A stretch of 29,123 nt of DNA from DATGIQ01 sp035295665 (GTDB taxonomy: Bacteria > Planctomycetota > Planctomycetia > Gemmatales > Gemmataceae), in assembly GCA_035295665.1 (NCBI GenBank), contig DATGIQ010000124.1:1-29123 (forward strand), given 5' to 3'. The notes under the pieces are model-generated. The model made no database searches. It was given only the letters and a program-made list of their open reading frames with translations, and had not been told where the DNA came from. The position numbers and the translations under genes are program-made. This document shows positions 6,825-14,818 of this stretch, in pieces (position 1 is the first letter of the stretch; every line of letters begins with the position of its first letter).

Positions 6825-9704
6825 TCAGATCTGTGACCCATACTCCGGCGAAGTCAGGAGCAACCCGGTCACTTGTTCCTGACTCATACCACCTTCCAGC
6901 AGGCTAACGAAGCTATTCAGCCCGCCTGGATCGGCGTTGCGATGGAGCAGGTGGTGGTAGAGCATCTGGACTTCCAGCTGGTCTGATTCAACACTCGCCA
7001 GGACTGCTGCCGCAACCGCGGAGCGTGTGAGTTTTCCGGATTGTAAGGCCTGGCTCCAATCCTGAGCGCCCGCGGCATCGATCGGCCGGTGCAGCGCGAT
7101 TTGGTAGAGCGCCGGGAGGAAACCGGCGTTGAGGTCGTTGTTGTGGGCCGCAAAGAATTCGTCCGAGCCCAGGAGCATGGCTTCCAGGTTCTCCGCCGTG
7201 CCGCCATTACCCAGGAAATCTACCCACGTGGTCATGCCTCCGTTGTCCGGATCACGATGCAGAACCAGCTGGTAGAGGTTCTTCACGATCCGGGTCCGGT
7301 ACTCCAAACTACTCTGAATTCCCTGGATCACTTGCAACCGTGATTGACCCTGATCCAGCAATCCCGACCAAAGCGCCAAGCCCGACGGGTCGGCGTTCCG
7401 CCCGAGCAGATCCACGTACACCTGAGAAACAAAGCGATGATTGGGGCTGAGCTTGGAGGGTCCCGTCATGAGGTAGCGTTCAACGGCAAAGGAAGTCAGG
7501 CCATTTGTGTCGTTGGCGTTGCCTGCCAGCACCACTTTGTCATCGGCCTGAACCGAGATGGAGGCCAGGCTGAGATCGGTGGTAATCTGTGCTCCCGCAC
7601 CAACAGTAAAGTCCGGATTGCCATTCGGTCGGAAGACGACCAGCTGCGTGGGATTTGCGACCACCCAGACCACGATCCGCGTATCGGGCAGGAGGGCAAG
7701 GGCGACCTGCACAGAGGTACTGGCGTTTGGATTGTAGGATACCTGGCCGTCTACACCGAAGGTCGTGTCGAGACTGCCGTCGGGGTTGATCCGCTCCAGA
7801 AGCGAACTACTCCCGAGGACGATCTTGCCGTCTGATTGGATGGTGAGTGCGTTGGCGGTTACAGCCAGCTTCACTTCGCCGCCGGAGCCGAACGTGGGAT
7901 CCAGGCTGCCATTCGTGTTGAAGCGCACCAACACATGGGGGATGTACCTCCCGGTTCCGACGGCAACAACCTTGCCGTCGGGCTGAACTGCGATGCCGCC
8001 GGCGGCGAACGTTGGATCGACCGCCGTGCCGCCGATGCCGAAGTTGAAATCGAGGCTTCCATCTGGATTGAAGCGCTGAAGGCCAATGAGGACCTTGTCA
8101 TCGGGCGCCACGATGGGTTTTTGAGGACTACTCAGATACTCGGTCGCGAAGGTTGGGTCCGGACTGCCGTCGCCGTTATAGCGCTGGAGGAGAGTACCGG
8201 CAACAATGATCCTGCCATCCTTTTGAAGCGCGAAACCCTGATTGCTGGGGACTGTAATCATGCCGGCCGTGCCGAAGCTTGGATCGAGTGTCCCGTCGGG
8301 GTTGTAGCGGATTAAGACTGCGTTGCTTCCCTCGGTGCCCCCGGCCAAGAGCTTGCCATCGGGCTGCACGACCACCTCATTGGCACTGCTGAAGAGCGTG
8401 CCGATGAAGCCAGCCGTCATCACACTGCCATTGGTTCCGAACCCGGTATCGATGCTGCCGTCGGGGTTCAAGCGTGCCACGCCGAACGGCGAAAGGAGCG
8501 CGACGATTTTTTGATCGGGTTCCAGAGCGAGCGCAGGAGGCTGACCGAAATTACGCGGAAAGGTCGTGTTGACCTGGCCATTCGTGCCAAAAGTCGGATC
8601 CGGGCTCCCGTCGGCGCTAAATCGAGCCAACGCGAGGACCATCTGTGAGTTTATAAAATTATCTCCGGAGACGATAACCTTGCCATCTTGTTGAAGTGCT
8701 AAAGGTGCCAAACCTTCATTGGGCCCACCAAGTCTTCCCACATTGACGATGAAGACCTTGCCGGCGCTCCCGAAGCCGGTATCGAGACTGCCGTTGGTGT
8801 TGAAACGTTCCAGGACGAGAGTTCCTGACCCTTCGAGCGCAAGGAGTTTCCCGTCCGGCTGCACAACGACAGGGCCCGAAGTCAGGTCGGTGTTGACAGT
8901 TCCGCCCTGGCCAAAACTTGGATCAAGTTGGCCGTCCGGGTTGAAACGCAACAGAATCTTTCCGCTCGCCACGACGATCCTGCTATCAGTCTGAATAGAA
9001 ACCGTGGCGGTAAGGGCATCTATGCCGTGAGTCACGGTCCCGTTCGTGCCGAAACTGTGATCGAGGCTACCGTCCGGGTTGTAGCGAGTCATGAAAACTT
9101 CGTAAATGCCTTGCGGACCGCCGGTAAAACCCGTGCCCACTTCGATGATCTTGCCGTCGGGCTCAACGGCCCCGTCATCGCCCGTTACGTACACCGCGAA
9201 GCTGGTGAGGACCCGGCCGCCCAAGCCGAACGCGGTATCGAGGCTGCCGTCCGGGTTATAGCGTTCCACGGCAAATCCACCGGAAGAGCTGCCGAACACA
9301 ACGAGCTTGCCATCGGCTTGAAGGGCGAGACGCTGAACTGCACTATGAAACGACGTGGTGCTCGCTCTACCGGCTGAACCAAAGCTGGGATCCAGACTGC
9401 CATCCGGGTTATAGCGAGCGAGCAGGATATCTACCGCAGGGTCGGTACCGGCCACCACGATCTTGCCATCCGGCTGTGCGGCCATGGCCAAGGCGGTAGC
9501 GCTGACTGGGCCCTGAAAATTCATTACAACCTTGCCACCGGTGCCAAGGATCGGGTCCAAATCGCCGGCGCTGAGCAACGTTCGCCCTTCCAATTGCTCC
9601 AGGCGCGGCACCAGGAAATGCCTGCGGGATCGCAGCGGCGAACGCGGACGGCGGGTCCCAGCATTCTTCCATGCCTCGACCCAATGACCGGGGAACCTAA
9701 TCAT
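6825..9704 (-). CDS. delta-60 repeat beta-propeller protein with DUF4214 tail (copy B)
   Basis: A 959-residue paralogue of the following gene with the same architecture. It has an N-terminal basic stretch, a variant LEPR-XLL element reading LEQLEGRTLL (P-R replaced by G-R), 14 delta-60 repeats starting at AGDLDPILG, then about 205 residues of four DUF4214-like units (for example LLGRNADPSGL and LHRNADPGGL). As in copy A, unit 10 (DGSPDPTFATEYLSS) has lost its G-G turn, so the copies align in register over their whole length. ATG 9704 has AGAGGT upstream. No classical signal peptide is obvious before the LEGRTLL element. Probably exported and extracellular; ligand unknown. This is the promoter-proximal gene of the pair. 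Confidence 0.88.
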   Translation of the reverse strand: MIRFPGHWVEAWKNAGTRRPRSPLRSRRHFLVPRLEQLEGRTLLSAGDLDPILGTGGKVVMNFQGPVSATALAMAAQPDGKIVVAGTDPAVDILLARYNPDGSLDPSFGSAGRASTTSFHSAVQRLALQADGKLVVFGSSSGGFAVERYNPDGSLDTAFGLGGRVLTSFAVYVTGDDGAVEPDGKIIEVGTGFTGGPQGIYEVFMTRYNPDGSLDHSFGTNGTVTHGIDALTATVSIQTDSRIVVASGKILLRFNPDGQLDPSFGQGGTVNTDLTSGPVVVQPDGKLLALEGSGTLVLERFNTNGSLDTGFGSAGKVFIVNVGRLGGPNEGLAPLALQQDGKVIVSGDNFINSQMVLALARFSADGSPDPTFGTNGQVNTTFPRNFGQPPALALEPDQKIVALLSPFGVARLNPDGSIDTGFGTNGSVMTAGFIGTLFSSANEVVVQPDGKLLAGGTEGSNAVLIRYNPDGTLDPSFGTAGMITVPSNQGFALQKDGRIIVAGTLLQRYNGDGSPDPTFATEYLSSPQKPIVAPDDKVLIGLQRFNPDGSLDFNFGIGGTAVDPTFAAGGIAVQPDGKVVAVGTGRYIPHVLVRFNTNGSLDPTFGSGGEVKLAVTANALTIQSDGKIVLGSSSLLERINPDGSLDTTFGVDGQVSYNPNASTSVQVALALLPDTRIVVWVVANPTQLVVFRPNGNPDFTVGAGAQITTDLSLASISVQADDKVVLAGNANDTNGLTSFAVERYLMTGPSKLSPNHRFVSQVYVDLLGRNADPSGLALWSGLLDQGQSRLQVIQGIQSSLEYRTRIVKNLYQLVLHRDPDNGGMTTWVDFLGNGGTAENLEAMLLGSDEFFAAHNNDLNAGFLPALYQIALHRPIDAAGAQDWSQALQSGKLTRSAVAAAVLASVESDQLEVQMLYHHLLHRNADPGGLNSFVSLLEGGMSQEQVTGLLLTSPEYGSQI

Positions 9705-10223
9705 GACCGACCTCTGGAATCAGTCCAGCCGGCTTCAGATTGGACTTGGGAATTGGAAAGCACGCGAGCAGGACTGTGTTTTGTGACATCGGGGATGGTC
9801 CCGGAGCAGTTTGACGCAATGGCACAGTTTCGGTGCACGGTTCTCATAAGTGAGCAAATTTGAGGCCAGTTACGTTCGACGGAACGGCCTCCCTGCCGCT
9901 CCGTCAGCCAGCTAGTGCCGCCTGTGTTGCCCAAGTGTGCAGGGGGAGAGACTTCCATGCCGCTGTCCACCCAGGCTCCGCCAAACCACAAGCGCTACAG
10001 CTGGAGATTTCCGCGATGCCGTGCGGCGAACGATTTGCTTGTGAGCACTCGCTTTACAAGACGATTGCCGAAGGGAAAAAGTTGAGTCCCGATCAGAATA
10101 TTCTGCAAATCCGGCACCCGCCGACCCCGTGGCCAAAAAATCGTGAACGAAATCGGCCGCCGAACCGCACTATTAACAGCGGAAGCCCTGGATGTGCCCC
10201 GACTGAATCGCGGAGACCCAACT
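9705..10223. promoter_or_regulatory. 519-base divergent intergenic region
   Basis: This separates copy B (leftward) from the anti-sigma-like gene (rightward) and must hold promoters for both. No coding sequence is convincing. Two structures are visible: an interrupted hairpin at 9862-9891 (GAGGCC...GGCCTC enclosing GTTC-GACG-GAAC), and a perfect palindrome at 10094-10105 (listed separately). I could not assign a clear -35/-10 pair. Confidence 0.45.
10094..10105. promoter_or_regulatory. 12-bp perfect palindrome, candidate operator
   Basis: CAGAATATTCTG is a perfect 12-bp palindrome located 118 bases before the start of the anti-sigma-like gene. Its AT-rich centre in a GC-rich genome and its position in a divergent promoter region suggest a dimeric regulator site. 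No regulator is identified. Confidence 0.35.
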
Positions 10224-12245
10224 ATGCGGTTGACCCTACGGACCTTGCTCGCTTACCTCGACGATGCCCTGGAGCCGGCCCAGGCCAAGCTCATTGGCCA
10301 AAAGGTGGCCGAAAGCGAAGCTGCTCAGGAACTGATCGGCCGCATCAAGCAAGTCACGCGCCGCCGGCGTTTGACAACGCCGCCGCTGACCGGACCGGGA
10401 GCCAAGTTCGATCCCAATACCATCGCCGACTACCTCGATAACGTCCTGCCGGCCGAACAGGTCGCACAACTCGAAGAAACCTGTCTGGCTTCGGACGTGC
10501 ATTTGGCCGAGGTGGCCGCCTGCCATCAGGTGCTCACGCTCTTCCTGGGCGAGCCTGCCCTTGTTCCACCCACGGCACGGCAACGCATGTACGGCTTGAT
10601 CAAGGGCCGGGAGTCGATTCCAAACCGCAAGGTCGCCGCGCCCGCAGCGGCCACCGCGGAAGGGATCGGTGAAGGCCAGGAAGAAGAGACGTTGCTGGGT
10701 CTGCCGCTGTTTCGCCGCGGCGGAGATTCGCTTCAGTGGCTGGTGGTGGGGACCGCACTGTGTCTCTTGCTCGGGGCAGGGATCACGATCTGGATGGCCG
10801 TTGCCTCTCCCTCCCGGCTGACCATCCCGCCCAAACGGGCCGTCGAGGAAACCCCGACGAAGGTGGCTGCGGCGGATTTCACCACGACGCCGGAGCCGCG
10901 GCCTGTGGCCGAGCCGAGTCGAGAATTGTTGCCGGCTCCGAGAGACGCCGCCCCCGTCGGCACGGAGCCGGCGACCGGAGAGAACCAGCAGCCCGCACCG
11001 AAACCGGAAACGCCGGCTGAGCCACCCGCCAAACCGAAGCCTTCGGTGCCGCAACCAGTCAGCGCCCCCAGCACCCAGCGGGCCGAGCTTGGAAAGGCGA
11101 ACCTGGCATCGCCGGCCGTCCTCCTGGAGCGGCCGGCCGACCGGGAAACCTGGCAGCGGCTGAAGCCGCAAAGCCGGATCGCTTCCACCGACTATCTCGT
11201 GAGTCTGCCGGGCTACCGAAGTGAATTGCGCATGGACAGCGGGGCCCAGCTCGTGCTGTGGGGCAATCTGCCCGAAATCTCGCGGTTTCCCCCGGTGCTG
11301 GAAAGTGCGGTGATCCTCCACGTCAATCCCGATTTCGATCTCGATTTTACCCTCGACCACGGCCGGGTGGTCCTCTCCAATCACAAGAAAGAGGGGCCTG
11401 CACGGGTCCGCCTTCGTTTCATGGACGAAGTCTGGGACTTGACGTTGCCGGACGCAAGCACCGAAGTGGCCGCCGAGTTGGTCGGGCTCTGTCTCCCTTA
11501 CAGCAAAGAACCCAGTGGCGGCGAATCCGAGCTGCATCTGGCGTTGCTCGGCCTCAAGGGGCAGGCTCAGGTCAAGGTCCGCTACGAACAGTATTTACTG
11601 CCCAGTCCGTCGATGCTCACCTGGGACAATATCGTCGGTGCTTCGCGGAGCCCGATGCCGTTGCCCCGGCTTCCCGACTGGTGGACGAGCACAGTCCCGC
11701 CCAAACTACAGGCCCCGCTGGAAGGGCTCAGCAATCGGCTCGCGCTCAAGAATATCGATGTGGGCATTGCCGAGGCCAAGAATTTCCCCGAGCCGGCCGC
11801 CCGTGTGCTGGCGCTGCGCTGCCAGGGAGCCTTGGCCAACTACTCCAGCTTGCTCGATTGCCTGGCCGACGACAAACATCCCGATCTGCGGACGGTGGCT
11901 ATCGAAGAGCTGCGGCATTTGCTTGGCCTGGATGCCAAGAACGATGGGAAATTGCGCAAGGCGCTGGCACAGAAAAACTATTCGGACGCCCAAGCCCAAA
12001 CCATTGTGCAATTGGTGCATGGTTTTTCGCGCGAGCAGTGGGCGGAGCCTTCGGCCCGATCGATCGCCGTGGATTACTTGATGCACGAAAAGTTGGCGAT
12101 CCGGCAACTGACGCACACACTGCTGATGGCCCTGGAGCCCAGCGGTGCCAAGATCCCGTATGATCCGGCCGGTGATACCGAATCGCGCGAACGGGGCTAT
12201 GAGGCGTGGAAGAAACTCGTGCTCGGTGGCAAGCCGGCCAAGTGA
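10224..12245 (+). CDS. anti-sigma-like single-pass membrane protein
   Basis: A 673-residue protein that I know only as a planctomycete-type hypothetical. Two N-terminal modules resemble each other: LLAYLDDALEPAQ at about residues 8-20 and IADYLDNVLPAEQ at 67-79. Both recall the Y-L-D-x-x-L helix of zinc anti-sigma domains, but the H-x3-C-x2-C ligands are absent. One membrane helix follows at about 172-193, then a proline/alanine/glutamate-rich linker to about residue 300, then a ~370-residue outer domain with no motif I recognise. The layout (short cytoplasmic sensor-like part, helix, long periplasmic part) fits regulation of an ECF sigma factor or a signalling partner, but no sigma gene or kinase is adjacent. 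ATG 10224 was chosen for GGAG upstream; a frame from 10143 lacks this and adds unrelated residues. Confidence 0.7.
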   Translation: MRLTLRTLLAYLDDALEPAQAKLIGQKVAESEAAQELIGRIKQVTRRRRLTTPPLTGPGAKFDPNTIADYLDNVLPAEQVAQLEETCLASDVHLAEVAACHQVLTLFLGEPALVPPTARQRMYGLIKGRESIPNRKVAAPAAATAEGIGEGQEEETLLGLPLFRRGGDSLQWLVVGTALCLLLGAGITIWMAVASPSRLTIPPKRAVEETPTKVAAADFTTTPEPRPVAEPSRELLPAPRDAAPVGTEPATGENQQPAPKPETPAEPPAKPKPSVPQPVSAPSTQRAELGKANLASPAVLLERPADRETWQRLKPQSRIASTDYLVSLPGYRSELRMDSGAQLVLWGNLPEISRFPPVLESAVILHVNPDFDLDFTLDHGRVVLSNHKKEGPARVRLRFMDEVWDLTLPDASTEVAAELVGLCLPYSKEPSGGESELHLALLGLKGQAQVKVRYEQYLLPSPSMLTWDNIVGASRSPMPLPRLPDWWTSTVPPKLQAPLEGLSNRLALKNIDVGIAEAKNFPEPAARVLALRCQGALANYSSLLDCLADDKHPDLRTVAIEELRHLLGLDAKNDGKLRKALAQKNYSDAQAQTIVQLVHGFSREQWAEPSARSIAVDYLMHEKLAIRQLTHTLLMALEPSGAKIPYDPAGDTESRERGYEAWKKLVLGGKPAK

Positions 12246-12280
12246 GGGATGGAGGAGCCATTGCCCGAATCGAACACGGA

Positions 12281-12305
12281 GGAGCGCGGATCCGATCCGC
12301 GCTGC
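12281..12305. terminator. candidate bidirectional terminator hairpin
   Basis: AGCGCGGAT (12283-12291) and ATCCGCGCT (12295-12303) form a perfect 9-bp stem with a CCG loop, extendable by outer G-C pairs across a bulged base. It lies in the 76-base gap between two converging genes. On the + strand a CTTTT tract follows at about 12315-12320. The T-tract is short, so efficiency is uncertain. Confidence 0.5.
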
Positions 12306-12321
12306 TCCGCGTGCTCTTTTC

Positions 12322-13581
12322 TCAAGCTGCGGCGCGAGCTTCCGTCTCCGGACTGGGCAGCAGGATTATCCGCTGGAGTGCGGCGAAAGCATCGACCAGT
12401 CGATCAATCGACTCGGTTCGGTGATTGGCGTTGACCTGAACGCGGAGCACGCCGGCGTGATAAGGCACCGCCGGAAACGTCACCGACTGCACATAGAAGC
12501 CACGGTCAAACAGGAAACTGCCGGCATTCAGCGTATCTCCCTCATCACCCACCAGCACCGAGATAATTGGCGTCTCTCCGCCCAGGACCGTCAGGCCGAG
12601 CCGGCTAAATCCGTTGACTAAACGACGGCAATTACTTCGCAACTGGTCGCTCAAGTGCTCGTATTCCGGTGAGGCGAGGATTTCGCAAACTGTACACACC
12701 GCTTCCAGATAGGGCGGTGGCACCGGTCCGCCGAAAATGTAGGTATTCGAGCGCATCTTCAGGAGCAGCTGAAATTCTCGCGTGCAGCCGATGAAGCCGC
12801 CGGCACAGGAAAAACCCTTGGAGAGGGAGCCGATCACAAAGGTGTTGTCATAATTGCCCAGGGCATCCAGTACCGTGCCACGTCCCTGGCGGCCCAGGAC
12901 CGCGGTGGCATGGGCATCGTCCACGTAGAGCACGGCCGCATAGCGTCGGGCCACGGCGTCCAGATCGGCCAAGGGCGGCAAGGCCCCGGTCATGCTGTAG
13001 ACGCCATCGATCGCCACCACGGCAACGCGATACGGCTGGGCCGCGCGCAACACGCGCTCCAGATCGGCGGGATCGCAGTGTGAAAAGGTCACGACCCGCA
13101 CCCCATTCGCCTTGGCGATCTTGGCCCCTTCCTGGATGGAGTTGTGGGCGTGCTCATCCACCACAAGCAAATCTTGCCGGCCGACCAGGCCCGGGATGGC
13201 TCCCATGTTGGCCAGCGTGACCGACGGATAAATCAGCGCGGCCGGCGTGCCGAGCCAGTGAGCGATTTTTTCCTCGGCCTCGATGTTGGCGCGGACACTG
13301 GCAAAGGCCCGTGATGCTCCGTTATGCGTGCCCCATTTGCGGACACCTCGGAGCAGAGCTTCCTGAACCCGCGAGTCTTGATCCAGGCCCAGAAAGCTAT
13401 CGGAGCCAAAATTGACGACCTCGCGGCCATTCACCCGAATCGACCGATAAGGATTGATTTCTTCGACCACGAGGTCCTTGAGGTGGCTATGCGGGAAGAG
13501 TTCGCCGTAATGTTCGATGAAGCGGATCAAGCCATTCTGGCGAAGCACCTTGGCCAATTTCTGCATGGGAAGATCGGACAT
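12322..13581 (-). CDS. alpha-oxoamine synthase family PLP enzyme (BioF/KBL/SPT/CqsA-like)
   Basis: Predicted pyridoxal-phosphate enzyme of 419 residues that condenses an amino acid with an acyl thioester, releasing CO2 and giving an alpha-amino ketone. Fold-type I landmarks are in place: NFGSDSFLGL at 57-66, the PLP-stacking histidine H146 in DEHAHNS, the cofactor-binding D-D-A-H at 221-224, and the Schiff-base lysine K255 in GSLSKGFSCAGGF. The usual GSG(G/A)SR glycine loop reads GTHNGASR. Family members include 7-keto-8-aminopelargonate synthase, glycine C-acetyltransferase, serine palmitoyltransferase and the autoinducer synthase CqsA. No bio genes are nearby; instead the divergent neighbours are two ketosynthase-fold genes, favouring a lipid or amino-ketone product over biotin. 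Start at 13581 has GAGG about seven bases upstream. Exact substrate is open. Confidence 0.82.
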   Translation of the reverse strand: MSDLPMQKLAKVLRQNGLIRFIEHYGELFPHSHLKDLVVEEINPYRSIRVNGREVVNFGSDSFLGLDQDSRVQEALLRGVRKWGTHNGASRAFASVRANIEAEEKIAHWLGTPAALIYPSVTLANMGAIPGLVGRQDLLVVDEHAHNSIQEGAKIAKANGVRVVTFSHCDPADLERVLRAAQPYRVAVVAIDGVYSMTGALPPLADLDAVARRYAAVLYVDDAHATAVLGRQGRGTVLDALGNYDNTFVIGSLSKGFSCAGGFIGCTREFQLLLKMRSNTYIFGGPVPPPYLEAVCTVCEILASPEYEHLSDQLRSNCRRLVNGFSRLGLTVLGGETPIISVLVGDEGDTLNAGSFLFDRGFYVQSVTFPAVPYHAGVLRVQVNANHRTESIDRLVDAFAALQRIILLPSPETEARAAA

Positions 13582-13915
13582 TCCTTATCCTCGAGCGGTT
13601 GGCTGCTGCCGAGTGTAGAGGGAGGCAATCCCCTCCTTCTTCCGCAGCTCGCACGATCAAAGCAAAAACGCGGCAAGTAGGCAATCGCAATCATGCTGGC
13701 CTGGCGGGAACGGCGAAGACCTGTTGACAAAGCTAGGGGGTTTACAGTACCAATCGGCACCGCAGTGTTCCTTGCACTCTGCCGGCTGGACGCGTGGTAA
13801 ATGCGGCAAGCTGGGCAAGTGGTCGAGTTGTTCGGTCGCCTGGCTTGCGTTTCGGTCGCAAGCGGCAAAGGCCCTAACCCCTCTTTGGCCGCCGACGTGA
13901 AAGGATTCGTGTCGA
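13582..13915. promoter_or_regulatory. 334-base divergent regulatory region, oxoamine synthase / ketosynthase pair
   Basis: No gene is supported here. Visible elements: a consensus TTGACA at 13724-13729 with only a weak partner (TACCAA at 13748, 18-base spacer) reading rightward; two exact copies of TTCGGTCGC at 13831-13839 and 13851-13859, 20 bases apart; and an inverted repeat GCTTGCG/CGCAAGC at 13843-13863 with a 7-base loop that includes part of the second copy. Direct repeats two helical turns apart could bind a tandem regulator, but none is identified. Confidence 0.4.
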
Positions 13916-14818
13916 GTGACGCCAATTCGAGATCCCTCCGCACCGTGTGCCGGGACGGCGATCTGCGCTGATGTGGTGGCGTCTGCCGGCATCCGGGTGA
14001 CGATGGACCAGTTCCCGGACTTGCGGCAACGGCCCGGACCGGGGCTGGGCGCTGCTCTTCCCGCCAGCGTTCTCCGCCACGCCGACGAGCAAACCGTTGC
14101 TGGCCTGGCTGCCGTCCTGCATGCCATCCATGATTTCCAGATGGATGTTACCGACTTTCGCGATTGGGGAATCGTCGCCGGGCCGTGCTTTTTAGGGCGG
14201 GCCACACTGGCCGTCGCGTTGCAACGTTTGGCGGCCGAGGGCGCCTGGGGAATCTCTCCTCATTTCATTCCCCATCGTTCCCAGCACGCCGTGGCCGGAA
14301 CCATCAGCCAGGTCTTAAAAATCGTCGGTCCCAATCTGGGCGCGGGTGGGGGACCAGGGAGCGTCGTCCAGGCCCTTCTGGCCGGCGCGGCTCTTCTCCA
14401 GGACAATCGTTTGCCCGGTGTCTGGATCGTGGCTACCGAATGGGAGCCGGAGGCGATTCCCGATGCCAACGGCGGCATTCCTCCCGAGGCCGTTTGCCAT
14501 GCCGTGGCGCTGGCTGTGGTGGCGGCCCGACCCAGCTGGACAGGGATTCGGCTGCGCGTGCTGGCGCGCGGGACACGGATGGCCCCCGGGCAAAGCGTAC
14601 AGACGGTGAGCCAATTGCAAGGGCTCCTAACCCCGGTGGTTGGGGATTATGCATTGCCTCACAAGGTCGTTTGGACCCTGGAGGGCGGTGGCTGGATGGA
14701 GTTTGGCCGGGGCGAGGGCGGGACGAACGGAACCCGGCCGGAGCGCGTGCACCGGGCAGAGGCACGGGTTCGCTTCGACGTTCAGCAAAGCGGGGCCGGC
14801 ACGGAGAACAAACGGTGA
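13916..14818 (+). CDS. degenerate beta-ketoacyl synthase-like protein (chain-length-factor-like)
   Basis: A 300-residue thiolase-fold protein resembling the N-terminal half of ketosynthases (Ketoacyl-synt_2-like). Recognisable are the segment DWGIVAGPCFLG, the ISPHFIPHRSQHAVAG strand-helix region and GPNLGAGGGPGSV. When the last is aligned to the nucleophile loop of the next gene (GPALSVAAACASG), proline occupies the cysteine position, so the protein should not form an acyl-enzyme. That pattern fits a structural partner like the KS-beta/chain-length-factor subunits of type II systems. Its stop overlaps the ketosynthase start by GTGA, implying coupled translation and probably a heterodimer. 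The GTG at 13916 has AAGGA upstream; an ATG at 14003 is an alternative start. Confidence is good for the fold, lower for the exact role. Confidence 0.7.
   Translation: MTPIRDPSAPCAGTAICADVVASAGIRVTMDQFPDLRQRPGPGLGAALPASVLRHADEQTVAGLAAVLHAIHDFQMDVTDFRDWGIVAGPCFLGRATLAVALQRLAAEGAWGISPHFIPHRSQHAVAGTISQVLKIVGPNLGAGGGPGSVVQALLAGAALLQDNRLPGVWIVATEWEPEAIPDANGGIPPEAVCHAVALAVVAARPSWTGIRLRVLARGTRMAPGQSVQTVSQLQGLLTPVVGDYALPHKVVWTLEGGGWMEFGRGEGGTNGTRPERVHRAEARVRFDVQQSGAGTENKR

Noticed and set aside
4747..9377. Several + strand frames with recurring similar sequence
   Set aside because: They repeat only because they are antisense to the delta-60 repeats; they are shadows, not a second repeat family.
3856..9704. 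Possible DNA tandem-repeat or CRISPR-like array
   Set aside because: The periodicity is that of coding units of variable length (about 110-185 bases) with diverged sequence, not short identical repeats and spacers.
10236..11537. Long open frame (433 codons) on the - strand
   Set aside because: It is antisense to the anti-sigma-like gene, rich in R/G/Q with no family pattern, and is explained by GC-rich codon use of the real gene.
12322..13581. Naming the oxoamine synthase bioF
   Set aside because: No biotin genes are adjacent and the glycine loop is atypical; acyl and amino-acid substrates cannot be fixed from sequence alone.
14164..14814. Upstream extension of the ketosynthase frame by 217 codons
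   Set aside because: The extension is arginine/glycine-rich shadow sequence of the cysteine-less homologue; the ketosynthase fold begins at GTG 14815.
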